A stretch of 64,000 nt of DNA from the NCBI GenBank assembly GCA_965246915.1, contig CBDFGB010000020.1, positions 11,170-75,169 on the forward strand. The letters are read 5' to 3'. This stretch comes from CAVRQM01 sp965246915 (GTDB taxonomy: Bacteria; Pseudomonadota; Alphaproteobacteria; Acetobacterales; Acetobacteraceae). A program made the translations under genes and the position numbers. The notes beneath the pieces were generated by a model that was not told where the DNA came from, did no database searches, and saw nothing but the letters and a program-made list of their open reading frames with translations. Of the stretch, positions 8,601 through 16,884 are shown piece after piece (within the stretch, counting starts at the first letter, position 1; each line of letters opens with the position of its first letter).

Positions 8601-8948
8601 GAAATGGCCGATGTGGATGGCGCACAGCTCGCGGTAGCGAACGAGCAGGTCGAGCATGTCCTCCGGATCAATGCGCTCCGAAAGCTGCGTGTAGCCCACG
8701 AGATCGACAAACATCATGCTCAGCGGTCGCCGTTCCGCATACGTCTCCTGGGTGATGACCGCGGCCGGCGGCGGCTCACCGGCCTGCGCGGCCGCTGCCC
8801 GGTAGAACCGTTTGCGCTCGCCGATCGTGAGCCCGAGTTCCCGTAGATCGTCGTCGGTAAGTTCCGGCAGGAGGTCGCGCGTGATGCCGTGGGCGCGGAA
8901 CGCCGCGGCCCGCCCTTCCAATCCGATCGATTTGAGCCAGTCCTCCAG
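5625..8948 (-). CDS. SAM-domain adenylate/guanylate cyclase with AAA ATPase and TPR-like repeats
   Basis: A protein of about 1,107 residues. An N-terminal SAM domain (LEDWLKSIGLEG to RKRFYRAA) is followed by a class III nucleotide cyclase domain (MMFVDLVGYTQLSE and VVGDGVLGYF carry the metal-binding Asp residues), an AAA/STAND-type ATPase (Walker A VVGKAGIGKSRL; VVEDMHWLDPTSLD) and a long helical TPR-like C-terminal half. Such proteins are signalling ATPases. The first ATG/GTG/TTG in frame is a TTG at 8921, but the SAM homology runs upstream of it. A CTG at 8946-8948 with GAGGA 8 nt before it gives a complete domain, so I place the start there (inference). It reads toward YcaO on the same strand and may regulate that locus. 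Confidence 0.85.
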   Translation of the reverse strand: MEDWLKSIGLEGRAAAFRAHGITRDLLPELTDDDLRELGLTIGERKRFYRAAAAQAGEPPPAAVITQETYAERRPLSMMFVDLVGYTQLSERIDPEDMLDLLVRYRELCAIHIGHFGGYIARVVGDGVLGYFCYPMANENDPERAVRAGLEIAGSVGELATSYGERLRVRIGIATGPVVIGDLYRDSAVDKHSVVGSAPNLAARLQALARPGELIVDEATHARVRGRFVAADLGAQELRGLNLPHRAWRILRERPIGDVASVPHQAPLCGRDRELADLKGHWARAREGEGGAVLVVGKAGIGKSRLVRAFLDSCVGDDGATVQIHASALDTDSPLRAVVAALRRLTGGGGAAGGPARLRRLATLGLPEATLPVVAELLGLDFPANPRAAETPSPEQRREDTLRALVAAASAVAQRQPLRLVVEDMHWLDPTSLDLVGRIAAEVGGQRILLVLTARDELRTEQMTLPATHSVLPLRPLPELEVLRLVSAMLDGHAMPSGVLRSIARRAEGVPLFAQELLRTVAIRRSADPEDEEAEFGGVVPATVHAALMARLDRTGPAKEIAQAASVFGRVCRRESLAAVCLPLFGTSNADLDNAIETLIRAGVFAGSEAGNEGASSVLAFAHALLRDAAYESLVRDRKQALHLRVATVLQSVERHSVAEQPERLALHLTEGGDALAAAPFWLEAARRGLARSALTEATRLLRRAVASLPRAKDSRAAAEARLEMLALLGPALMALKGAGSPEAGEVYAEANALCEGLPETPAHFPIYWGWWFQSRDFHDKRDRSSTMLSRARARKDPELMLQAHHCSWASLYFAGDYTRCCEHVAAGLAIYDQKDCRHHARLYANHDAKVCAHGELCQVFWMQGRPVQAMREEARSLQWAAEIDHLGSIAHARDMQLLHRVFRRDHEAVLHRAADMVSLGSQHGMADARGKGLIFHGWATALRGDPASGLRALEEGFALQQATGTMEDFPIYVCLLAEAMIAARQPERAATLLAAAEAEYAQKGLSFWRSELRRMRAEAALGMDDAAADAALALFDEAQAIAEEQGVTMLALRAATGAAALDVRRNEPHLARQRLLPILSRIEGYDGSPDLVAAHAVSSQLAAIVA

Positions 8949-9116
8949 CGCCGTGGTCCTCGTCCGATGAGGCAGGCCGTCGGCACCGATGTTTCTGGCA
9001 AATACAGTGGTGACACAAGCAGGCAGCCCGGATCAAAACGAACGACCGGCCACAACACAATGTGTATCGTAATGACCGAGCGACCCGTTACTTGCCGAAG
9101 ACGGGTCGCCACCGCT

Positions 9117-10298
9117 TCAGAACAGGCAGAGTTGTGCCTCGGCCATACCTGGGCGTGGTCCGGTAGTGGGCGGCCGGAATTGGGAGCAGTCGAGCTCCAT
9201 CCGATTCTCCAACCCCCATTGCCGTGCCGCCCGCGCGAAACGGCGGGCCAACAGGTCGGCATAGGCCCCTGTCCCGGAAAAGCGTTGGCCGAACCGGCTG
9301 TCGGACAGCGCCCCCGCGCGGGTCTGGCGGATCAGCTCCAGCACGTGTTTCGCACGGTCGGGGACGTGCTGCTCCAGCCAATCGGAGAAGATCTGTCGCA
9401 ACTCGTGCGGCAGCCGCAGCAGGACGTAGCCGGCCGTGCCCGCCCCGGCTCGGGCCGAAGCCTCGAGAATCTTCTCCAGTTCGGCGTCGTTCAGGCCAGG
9501 GATCATCGGCGCGGCCAGCACCCCGGTCGGCACGCCGGCCGCCGTCAGTTCGGCCACGGCCTGCAGCCGCCGCGCCGGCGCGCTGGCCCGTGGCTCCATT
9601 CGGCGCGCCAAGGCCGGGTCGAGCGTGGTGACCGACAGCCAGACCCGCACCAGGTTGCGCCCGGCCATGCGACGCAGGATGTCGACGTCGCGCAGCACGC
9701 CCGCCGATTTCGTCACGATGCTGCAGGGATGGCCGGTCCGCTCCAGCACGCCCAGGACCGCGCGGGTCAGCTGCATCGTCCGCTCGATCGGCTGGTAGGG
9801 ATCGGTGTTCGAGCCGAGCGCCAAGGGCCGCGCGACGTAGCCGGGCTTTCGCAGCTCCCGCTCCAGCAGTTCGGCGGCGTCTGGCTTGTATAGCAGTTTC
9901 GTCTCGAAGTCGGTACCGGGCGAGTAGCCGAGATAGGCGTGGGTCGGGCGGGCGTAGCAATAAACGCAACCATGCTCGCAGCCGCGATAGGGATTGACCG
10001 CGCGGTCGAAGCCGATATCGGGGCTGTCGTTCCAGCTGATGATGGTGCGCGTGGAATCGCGGATCACCGTGGTCGGCAATGGCGGCAGTTCCGCGAGCTC
10101 GGCCGCCGTCAGCGCCCAGCCGTCGTCGAATGGGGCGACAGCTCGCCGATCGTAGCGGCTGGCCGGGTTGATCGTCGCGCCACGGCCCTTTCGCACGCGG
10201 CTGCGGCGTGGCTCGTCGCTGATCGGCGGTGGTTCGGGGATATCGAACGCGGCAACTTCAGCCGGGTCGATCTCCCGCCGCAGTTCGGTCGCGTCCAT
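9117..10298 (-). CDS. PA0069-family radical SAM protein
   Basis: The 393-residue protein carries the radical SAM cluster motif CEHGCVYC (CxxxCxxC) within NPYRGCEHGCVYCYARPTHAYLG, then ALGSNTDPYQPIER, SIVTKSAGVLRD and APMIPGLNDAE. These are hallmarks of the PA0069 / Rv2578c group, whose reaction is unknown. The start chosen is ATG 10298 (MDATELRR), with GGAGGGGG 9 nt upstream; the open frame runs further upstream but into a non-homologous sequence. It is divergent from the glycosyltransferase pair, sharing a region of about 93 bp. Its stop lies about 168 bp before the cyclase start on the same strand. No partner gene suggests a substrate. Confidence 0.88.
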   Translation of the reverse strand: MDATELRREIDPAEVAAFDIPEPPPISDEPRRSRVRKGRGATINPASRYDRRAVAPFDDGWALTAAELAELPPLPTTVIRDSTRTIISWNDSPDIGFDRAVNPYRGCEHGCVYCYARPTHAYLGYSPGTDFETKLLYKPDAAELLERELRKPGYVARPLALGSNTDPYQPIERTMQLTRAVLGVLERTGHPCSIVTKSAGVLRDVDILRRMAGRNLVRVWLSVTTLDPALARRMEPRASAPARRLQAVAELTAAGVPTGVLAAPMIPGLNDAELEKILEASARAGAGTAGYVLLRLPHELRQIFSDWLEQHVPDRAKHVLELIRQTRAGALSDSRFGQRFSGTGAYADLLARRFARAARQWGLENRMELDCSQFRPPTTGPRPGMAEAQLCLF

Positions 10299-10391
10299 GC
10301 CTATGTTCCCCCTCCGTTCAGGGGTCACTCTCCGGCAGGCGTCAACCGGCGTCAAGAACATTAAAAGAACGAGCGGGGGCAAGCCGATATC

Positions 10392-11084
10392 TTGTCCACT
10401 CGCGGGAGGCTGGTGATCCGGGAAGTGCTCACGTGCGTCATCCCCACGCTGAACGCGGCGGCCCACCTCCAGCGCACGTTGTCCAGCCTCGACGGCACGG
10501 CGGACGAAGTGGTCGTGGCCGACGGCGGCTCGCGCGACGCGACGGTGGCGATCGCGCGCGGCCACGGCGCGGTCGTGATCGAAGCGCCGCGCGGTCGAGG
10601 TCCGCAAGTGTCCGCCGGTATCGCGGCTTCGCGTGGCGCGTGGCTGCTGCTGCTGCATGCTGACACGCGCCTTTCCACAGGCTGGCGCGCCGCCGCGAGC
10701 AGCTTGATGGCAGACGGCGGCGACCGCGCCGGGTATGGCCGGTTCCGCCTCGACTCCGACGACCCGGCAGCGCGCCGGCTGGAGCGGCTGGTCGGCTGGC
10801 GCTGCCGGACGTTCGCTTTGCCATACGGTGATCAGGGACTTCTCATCTCGCGCAAGCTACTGGACGACGTCGGCGGCGTCCGGCCTCTAGCGCTCATGGA
10901 AGACGTGGATCTCGTGCGACGGCTCGGACGCATGCGACTGACAGCGCTCGACGCCGATGCCGTCACGTCGGCGGAGAAGTGGCGGCGCGAGGGCTATCTG
11001 GCCCGGTCCGCACGCAATTTGTTCTGCCTCTCGCTCTACTTCGCGGGCGTGCCGCCGGCGGCGATCAGCAGGATTTACGGATGA
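10392..11084 (+). CDS. TIGR04283-type glycosyltransferase (rSAM/selenodomain-associated, family 2)
   Basis: A GT-A fold glycosyltransferase of about 230 residues: VIPTLNAAAHLQRTLSSL, then VVADGGSRDAT, HADTRL (DxD-like metal site) and GDQGLLISRKLLDD, MEDVDLVRRLGR. These are the marks of TIGR04283, annotated as rSAM/selenodomain-associated transferase 2 and often assigned to arsenosugar biosynthesis. The start is uncertain: TTG 10392, GTG 10413 and GTG 10425 are all in frame, and a GGGAGG lies just before 10413 at short spacing. The stop overlaps the ATG of the next gene as ATGA. A family-1 partner directly follows, as is usual, but no arsenic methylase gene is present nearby, so an arsenosugar role is not supported here. 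Confidence 0.85.
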   Translation: MSTRGRLVIREVLTCVIPTLNAAAHLQRTLSSLDGTADEVVVADGGSRDATVAIARGHGAVVIEAPRGRGPQVSAGIAASRGAWLLLLHADTRLSTGWRAAASSLMADGGDRAGYGRFRLDSDDPAARRLERLVGWRCRTFALPYGDQGLLISRKLLDDVGGVRPLALMEDVDLVRRLGRMRLTALDADAVTSAEKWRREGYLARSARNLFCLSLYFAGVPPAAISRIYG

Positions 11085-11653
11085 GGGGCGATATCGTCGT
11101 GATCTTCGCCCGCGCGCCGCGCCTGGGCACGGTCAAGCGCCGCCTCGCAGCCGAGATCGGCGAACATGCCGCGCTGCGTTTCCATCGACGGATGCTGACG
11201 CGCACGGTAGGCCTGGTCATGCGGGACCGCCGGCACGCGTGGGTGCTCGCGACAACACCGCGCGGCGCACGGATCCCCGGGCTGAGGCCGGAGCGGCAAT
11301 CGAGTGGCGATCTCGGCGCACGCATGGCGGCCGCCTTCGCCCGCCGGCCGCGGCAAAGGACGGTGCTGATCGGCTGTGACATCCCGGGCCTGTCGGGCGA
11401 CGACCTGGCCGCCGCGTTCCGCGCGCTGGGGCGGGCCGACGCAGTGTTCGGACCGGCACTCGACGGGGGCTATTGGTTGGTCGGGATTGGGCCTCGGCGT
11501 CCGGCGCACCCGTTCCGCCGTGTCCGGTGGTCGAGCGAACACGCGCTGGCCGATACGCTGCGCAATTTCGCCCACCGAAAGGTCGAGATGCTGCGAACGC
11601 TGCGTGATGTCGACGATGCGGCGGACCTCGCCGCACTCGGCCTGCTAGCGTGA
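11081..11653 (+). CDS. TIGR04282-type glycosyltransferase (DUF2064)
   Basis: A 190-residue GT-A-like protein with IFARAPRLGTVKRRLA at the N-terminus, GDLGARMAAAF, IGCDIPGLSGDDL and FGPALDGGYWLVG. These are the conserved blocks of TIGR04282 / DUF2064 (rSAM/selenodomain-associated transferase 1, CofC-like fold). The chosen ATG at 11081 overlaps the preceding TGA (ATGA) and gives the standard family N-terminus. The open frame extends upstream inside the previous gene without homology. Together with the preceding gene it forms a two-gene unit; the substrates are unknown. Its last 9 bp overlap the end of the convergent moaB gene. Confidence 0.87.
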   Translation: MRGDIVVIFARAPRLGTVKRRLAAEIGEHAALRFHRRMLTRTVGLVMRDRRHAWVLATTPRGARIPGLRPERQSSGDLGARMAAAFARRPRQRTVLIGCDIPGLSGDDLAAAFRALGRADAVFGPALDGGYWLVGIGPRRPAHPFRRVRWSSEHALADTLRNFAHRKVEMLRTLRDVDDAADLAALGLLA

Positions 11654-12184
11654 CAAGTGTTCCTGCAAGCGCGGCATCAATTCGACCAGATTGCAGGGCC
11701 GGTGCCGCGCGTCGAGCTGCCATACCAGGATGTCGTCCCAGGCGTCTCGCACCGCGCCGGTGCTGCCCGGTAGGGCAAACAGGTAGGTGCCGCCGGCCAC
11801 GCCGGCCAGGGCGCGGGACTGCATTGTGGACGTGCCGATCTTCTGGAAGCTGAGCATCCGGAACAGCTCGCCAAAGCCCTCGATGCGCTTCTCCAGCACG
11901 CGGTCGAACGCCTCCGGCGTCACGTCGCGCCCGGTGATCCCGGTGCCTCCGGTGGTGATGACAGCATCGACCGCCGGGTCGGCGATCCAACTCCGCAGGA
12001 CCGCCTCGATCGCCGCCGCGTCGTCGCGCACGATGCGGCGCGCCGCGACGCGATGGCCGGCCTGAATGATGCGATCGAACAGCACGTCGCCGGATGTGTC
12101 GTCCGCCGCGGTGCGCGTGTCGGAGACCGTCAGCACGGCGATCGATACGGCGACGAACGCCCGCGTCTCGTCGATGCGCGCCAT
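11645..12184 (-). CDS. moaB: molybdenum cofactor biosynthesis protein B (MoaB/Mog family)
   Basis: A 179-residue MoaB-type protein of the MPT adenylyltransferase fold: VLTVSDTRTAADDTSGDVL, ITTGGTGITGRDVTPEAF and LPGSTGAVRDAWDDIL are the conserved molybdopterin-binding loops. It is predicted to act in activation of molybdopterin before molybdate insertion. The ATG at 12184 shares its last base with the stop of the upstream lytic transglycosylase gene (TGATG), so the two are co-translated. An in-frame upstream extension exists but would be non-homologous. A molbindin and a SUOX-fold-like protein lie 36 kb away, consistent with molybdenum use by this organism. Confidence 0.92.
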   Translation of the reverse strand: MARIDETRAFVAVSIAVLTVSDTRTAADDTSGDVLFDRIIQAGHRVAARRIVRDDAAAIEAVLRSWIADPAVDAVITTGGTGITGRDVTPEAFDRVLEKRIEGFGELFRMLSFQKIGTSTMQSRALAGVAGGTYLFALPGSTGAVRDAWDDILVWQLDARHRPCNLVELMPRLQEHLSR

Positions 12185-14115
12185 CAGTGGATCACCCGCG
12201 CGAGCCGTTCGCCGGCGGGCTCGCCGACCGCCCGATAGCGGGGCCAAACGCCGTGCGCGAGATCGTCAAGCGTGGGCGTCGGCAGATGCAGCCGGTCGGC
12301 GAAGATCCATGTGTAGGACAGGACGCGTGGCACGAACGCACGCGTTTCGTCGGACGGGATCGCCTCGATGAACAGGAACGGGTCGTCCAGGTCGTGAATG
12401 GTCGCCGCCCATTTCTGGAGATTGCCCGGCCCTGCGTTGTAGCCGACCAGCAGGCGGATCAGGTCCCCCGCAACCGCCGCGTGACCTGACAGGTACGAGA
12501 CGTAGCGCTGACCGAGGTCGAGATTCACCGCAGGATCGTGCAATTGCCGCGAGAACCGTGCGGTTCGTCCGTCTTGGCCCGGCGCGTTGCCGGCCGTGAT
12601 GAAGCTCGCCGTCTCTGGCCGAATTTGCAGAATACCCCGCGCGCCGGCCGAGCTGACCATCGTCGTGTCGAAATTCGATTCCGTCCGGGCGAGCGCATAG
12701 ACCAGCGCGGGGTCGACACGATATCCGCCATCCGGGCGCAGCCGGGGGATCCGGAACCGAGTCGCCTCGCGCGGCCGGCCGTCCGACGCCTGCACGTAGT
12801 CGGCGAGTTGCGAGGCCAGTTCCGGCAAGCCCGCCCGTTCCGCGACAAGCATGACGGCGCGGGCCAGCGGAGCGCTGTCGCGCATTCGCGGCCACAGCAG
12901 CCGAAATTCGGCCTCCGCCCGACGTCGCTGGCCGACCTGCAGCAATGCGAAGGCGCGCAGGCCCGGGCCGGTGGCGGCGATCGCCTCGACATCGGCCTCG
13001 CCCAGGGTCTCCCGCCCTCCCCGGTCGCGCTCGCCCGGTGCCGCGCCGGACGCGAGGCCCAACATCCGCCGCGCGATCTGACCGTGGAACGTGTAGGCCT
13101 CGACCGAGGCACGGCCGAGCCAGGGCGCATGATTGGCGGAATCACCGATCGCCAGATGCGCCCGCGCCGCCCAGAACGCAGAGGCCGCGCGCAGCGACGA
13201 CGTACCGAGCGGCGCTCGCCACGCCCGCTCGAACAGCGCGCGGGCAGTCTCCGGGCGGCCAAGTCGCCAGGCCGCGAGGCCGCCGACATAGCCGCCGAGC
13301 GAATGGGTTCGACAGCCCTCGGCGGGCGGTCGGCCACAGGCACGCGCGGCGGCGGCGCCAAGCACGAGCGCCTCTTCGTCATGGCCGAGGGTGAACAGGA
13401 TTCGCGCCGCCTCCCCCTGCAAGATGGAGGCATAGCTGGGCGAGAGGCCGTCGGTTCGCGCCAACAGACGGGTCACGCCCGCGGCACCCCGGCGACGAGC
13501 CGTCTCCGCGACGTCGCGGTCGAGCGCCGGGTAGCGGGTGACGGAGATGCTGGGCGGCTCCGTCTCCTCGGGGACCGGCGGCGGGCTCGCCGCCTCGACC
13601 GGCGGGGCAGTGGGTAGCTCCTCGCGCGCCGGCGGCTTGGGTGCGCGGACGCCCTGCGGCAGACGGACTAGCAGCAGCGCGTGGATGTCGCCGGCATCGG
13701 GGAGGTCTGCATGCCGATCCAGCCATGCCCGCAACTCGTCGGCCTGCGGACGCGTGAATCGGCCGAGATAGCGGTCGGCGAGGATGTGCCCGACCATTGC
13801 TGCGCCAAGCAGCGTCGTCATGTCGAGTTGCGCACTCTCCCGCTCGGCGGCCTGGATCGCGCCCCGCGCCTGCAGCTCGAAGGCCCGTCGGACGCGTGTC
13901 GCCTCGCTTGGTTCCAGAGGTTCCGGCAGCGGCACGCCGCCAGCCGAGTTAGGCCCGACGGCGATACGCGGGATAGCCATCGCGCGGTCATTGGATTGTC
14001 CGAAGGACAAGTATTGCCCCACCGCTGGATGCGCGGCCGCCGCCAGGAAAGCGGCACTGGCGACGAAAGCGGTCGCCGCAGGAGAACGGTGGGTGATTTG
14101 GCCGGCTTGGCGCAT
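12184..14115 (-). CDS. soluble lytic murein transglycosylase (SLT domain)
   Basis: A 643-residue periplasmic enzyme that cleaves peptidoglycan glycan strands to 1,6-anhydro products. Residues 1-33 form a signal peptide (MRQAG to AHPAVG), followed by a long helical, TPR-like superhelical region and a C-terminal SLT domain: ALARTESNFDTTMVSSAGARGILQI, with the catalytic Glu in TESNF, then LDLGQRYVSYL and LLVGYNAGPGNLQKW. A Pro/Glu-rich linker sits at about residues 160-195. The layout matches Slt70-like transglycosylases. The start is a clear ATG. The stop overlaps the moaB start by one base. Confidence 0.9.
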   Translation of the reverse strand: MRQAGQITHRSPAATAFVASAAFLAAAAHPAVGQYLSFGQSNDRAMAIPRIAVGPNSAGGVPLPEPLEPSEATRVRRAFELQARGAIQAAERESAQLDMTTLLGAAMVGHILADRYLGRFTRPQADELRAWLDRHADLPDAGDIHALLLVRLPQGVRAPKPPAREELPTAPPVEAASPPPVPEETEPPSISVTRYPALDRDVAETARRRGAAGVTRLLARTDGLSPSYASILQGEAARILFTLGHDEEALVLGAAAARACGRPPAEGCRTHSLGGYVGGLAAWRLGRPETARALFERAWRAPLGTSSLRAASAFWAARAHLAIGDSANHAPWLGRASVEAYTFHGQIARRMLGLASGAAPGERDRGGRETLGEADVEAIAATGPGLRAFALLQVGQRRRAEAEFRLLWPRMRDSAPLARAVMLVAERAGLPELASQLADYVQASDGRPREATRFRIPRLRPDGGYRVDPALVYALARTESNFDTTMVSSAGARGILQIRPETASFITAGNAPGQDGRTARFSRQLHDPAVNLDLGQRYVSYLSGHAAVAGDLIRLLVGYNAGPGNLQKWAATIHDLDDPFLFIEAIPSDETRAFVPRVLSYTWIFADRLHLPTPTLDDLAHGVWPRYRAVGEPAGERLARVIH

Positions 14116-14227
14116 GGCGCGCCGTCGCTACACACGCTCCCGATGAGACTCAAGCGGGCAAGACAAGACGAGTCTCATGCCTGTAGACGGACGAGATGTG
14201 AACAACGCGTTACGCGGCGTCGCGTAT

Positions 14228-15004
14228 TCACGAACCTGTTACTTCATCCATCCTGCGGCGCAACAATCGAACGTCGGACCAGGCCTGTGCTTTCTGCTGA
14301 GGCTGCTTCAGAAGCACCGCCGGATTGACGGTCGCGAGCACCGGAACGATCAGATCCGGCTCCGCCAGACGTGCCTCGCCCCAGCGTCCGCGTCTTGCTG
14401 ACGGCCCGATCAGCGCCTTGGCCGGAAGGCTGCCCAGCGCCAGCACAAGGCGCGGCCGCACCAGCCGCGCCAGCTCGCGCAAGAACGGCAGGCAGGCCGC
14501 GATCTCCGTTTCCGATGGCGCGCGCCCGCCGGGCGGCCGCCAGGGCGCGAGATAAGCCCATATGGTCTCGGCCGGATCGACACCGATGCTGCCGAGCATC
14601 CGCCGGACCAACCGCCCCTCCGGGCCGACGAAGGGGCGACCGGACCGGTCCTCTTCCTCCCCGGGAGCCTCGCCGATGATCAGAAGGCTGCCGGGACGGA
14701 GGCGATCCGCGCCTTCGGGCCGCACGAGATGCGTCGCGGTGGCCGCCAGCCCCGCGCCCTCGAAGACCTCGAGGGCCGATGACCAAGCCGCCAATGTCGC
14801 GAACGGACCGACGGAAGGCGGTTCGACCGCCGCGCGGCGGCGAAGTCGCGCGCCTTCGTCCACTGATACCCGGCCGGACGCCGGGTCCGGCTCGTCCGAC
14901 CGAGCCGGCGACCCCGGATCGCGAAGACGCCGCAGCGGCGCCACGTCGAGCGCCTCGTCGGCGCCCCACTCGACCTGCAGCGTGAGAGCTCGTCGTGCGT
15001 CCAT
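14228..15004 (-). CDS. family-4-like uracil-DNA glycosylase with unusual motifs
   Basis: The 258-residue protein has GEAPGEEEDRSGRPFVGPEG, the uracil-binding motif of family 4/5 UDGs, followed by WRPPGGRAPSETEIAACLPFL and VLALGSLPAKALIG, so it should excise uracil from DNA. Two points are odd. The usual HPs-LLR motif near the C-terminus reads NPAVLLKQPQQK (His to Asn). Of the four cysteines that bind the 4Fe-4S cluster in characterised family 4 enzymes, only the one in AACLPF is seen; the FEGC position is FEGA. The start chosen is ATG 15004 (MDARRALTLQ), which matches the family N-terminus; 30 upstream in-frame codons look non-homologous. Confidence 0.82.
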   Translation of the reverse strand: MDARRALTLQVEWGADEALDVAPLRRLRDPGSPARSDEPDPASGRVSVDEGARLRRRAAVEPPSVGPFATLAAWSSALEVFEGAGLAATATHLVRPEGADRLRPGSLLIIGEAPGEEEDRSGRPFVGPEGRLVRRMLGSIGVDPAETIWAYLAPWRPPGGRAPSETEIAACLPFLRELARLVRPRLVLALGSLPAKALIGPSARRGRWGEARLAEPDLIVPVLATVNPAVLLKQPQQKAQAWSDVRLLRRRMDEVTGS

Positions 15005-15126
15005 GACGCGAGCATCGGGGCCAGCCGCGTCGATCACAACCGGAAGCCGATCACAACCGGCATCGGTCGTCGGGTGCGCGAGGCCTGGCATGGCGCGGCC
15101 TATCGCCCGCTGATAGGCTGAGTTAC

Positions 15127-16872
15127 ATGGATCCTGTTAGACACGGTGCCCGCACGGCGCGGCGCGCCATCCTCCTGACCCTCTCGCTGCTTTCCGGCTG
15201 CGCGGCGGCCGGTCCCGGGCAGCAGAACCCGGGCGACGCGGCGCGGGCGCGCCGGGTCGCCGACGAGGCGACGTTCGGCGATGCCGGGGCGTTCCTGACC
15301 GGCCGGGCGGCCGGCCAGCAGGGCGATCTCGACATCGCGGCGGCAGCGTTTCTCGAGGTTCTAAAGAGCGACCCGCGCAATTTGGAAGTGCAGCAGCAGG
15401 CCTTTCTCGCCTGTCTGCTGGTCGGCCGGCCGGAAGCGGCGAGCCTTGCGCAGAGCCAGCCCAACAGCCCGGTCGCGCAGATGCTCCTCGGCGACCGCGA
15501 CGCGAAGGCGGGACGATGGGCCGCCGCCGAACGCCGCTTCGCCGCTCTGCCGAGCCAGGGAATGACGCAGATCCTGCAGCCGCTGCTGGTCGCCTGGGCA
15601 CAGGCCGGCGCGGGACGCACCGATCAGGCGCTGGCGACGCTGCGGCCATTCGCGGGCGGCGACCGCTTCCGCGGCGTGTACGTCTTCCACGCCGCCCTGA
15701 TCGCCGATCTCGGCCAGCGAGACGGGGAGGCGACCCGGCTATATGCCGCCGCGCGCGCCGAATTCGCCTCGCCCAATCTTGCGGTGACCCGCGCGGAGGC
15801 GAGCTGGCTGGCTCGCCACGGCGACACCGCGGGGGCGATGCGCGCACTGGATGCCCTCGTGGCGGGCAGTCCGGATTTCGCGATCGTATTGCCGGGCCTG
15901 AAGCGGACGATCGCCGAACCGCCGGTACGCTCGGCGGTCGCCGGCATGGCCGAGGCCTACGTCGCGCTGGCGGCGTCGCTGCAAGGACAGGACGCGGCCG
16001 AGCCGGCGGCACTCTTGCTGCGCCTGGCGCTCGACCTTCGCCCCGACTTGACCGGCGGCAAGCTGCTGGCCGCCGAGGTGGACGAAACGGCGCGTCGTAC
16101 GTCCGTGGCGCTCGCGACGTTGCAGGGGATCGGCGCGGAGGATCCCCTGGCCCCGCTCGCCGAACTTCGCCGCGCGGCGCTGCTGCAGCGGTCCGGCCGT
16201 CCCGATGAGGCGCTCGCGGTCCTGGACAGGCTAGCCGGGGCGGCTCCCGACCGGCCGGAACCGTGGCTGATGCGCGGCGGCATCCTGCGCGCCCAGCATC
16301 GCTACGCGGAGGCGGCCGCAGCCTACGGCGAGGGCATCAACCGCATCGCGGTGCCGCGGCGCGAGAATTGGGGGTTCTTCTTCGAGCGCGGCATCGCCTA
16401 TGAGCGTGCCGGCCGCTGGTCCGAGGCGGAGGCCGATTTCGACCATGCGCTTTCGCTGTCGCCCGATCAGCCGAGTGTTCTGAACTATCTCGCCTACTCC
16501 TGGACCGAGCAGGGCCGAAACTTGGAGCGTGCCCGCCAGATGATCGAGCGCGCCGCAGCGTTGCGGCCGAACGACGGCGCCATACTGGACAGCCTCGGCT
16601 GGGTGCTTCTCAAGCAGGACGATGTCGTCGGCGCTGTTCGCAACCTCGAACGCGCGGTCGAGCTGGAGCCGGAGGACGCGACGATCAACGGCCATCTCGG
16701 CGATGCCTATAACGCCGCAAAACGCAAGCTCGAAGCGACATATCAGTGGCGCCGCGCGCTGGCGCTCAATCCGGATCCGGGCGAGTCGTCACGGATCGCT
16801 GCGCGGCTGCGCGACGCCGGAGAGCCGGACCCGGTGGTCGGCGAGCGGGCGACACCCAAAGTCCAGCCGTAG
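15127..16872 (+). CDS. TPR-repeat lipoprotein
   Basis: A 581-residue protein with a lipoprotein signal (LLTLSLLSGC, acylated Cys at about residue 25) followed by tetratricopeptide-like helical repeats over nearly its whole length. The clearest are in the C-terminal third: RGIAYERAGRWSEAEADFDH, YLAYSWTEQGRNLERARQMI, SLGWVLLKQDDVVGAVRNLE and HLGDAYNAAKRKLEATYQWR. It is probably anchored in the outer membrane facing the periplasm as a scaffold. Homologous TPR lipoproteins are commonly found next to ispE in alphaproteobacteria. The ispE start follows after 12 bp, so the two are very likely one operon. Confidence 0.85.
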   Translation: MDPVRHGARTARRAILLTLSLLSGCAAAGPGQQNPGDAARARRVADEATFGDAGAFLTGRAAGQQGDLDIAAAAFLEVLKSDPRNLEVQQQAFLACLLVGRPEAASLAQSQPNSPVAQMLLGDRDAKAGRWAAAERRFAALPSQGMTQILQPLLVAWAQAGAGRTDQALATLRPFAGGDRFRGVYVFHAALIADLGQRDGEATRLYAAARAEFASPNLAVTRAEASWLARHGDTAGAMRALDALVAGSPDFAIVLPGLKRTIAEPPVRSAVAGMAEAYVALAASLQGQDAAEPAALLLRLALDLRPDLTGGKLLAAEVDETARRTSVALATLQGIGAEDPLAPLAELRRAALLQRSGRPDEALAVLDRLAGAAPDRPEPWLMRGGILRAQHRYAEAAAAYGEGINRIAVPRRENWGFFFERGIAYERAGRWSEAEADFDHALSLSPDQPSVLNYLAYSWTEQGRNLERARQMIERAAALRPNDGAILDSLGWVLLKQDDVVGAVRNLERAVELEPEDATINGHLGDAYNAAKRKLEATYQWRRALALNPDPGESSRIAARLRDAGEPDPVVGERATPKVQP

Positions 16873-16884
16873 CCCGGCCTTGCC

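Noticed and set aside
10392..11653. Arsenosugar biosynthesis operon
   Set aside because: The two glycosyltransferases match the rSAM/selenodomain-associated families, but no ArsM or ArsS-type gene is present, so the pathway name is not justified.
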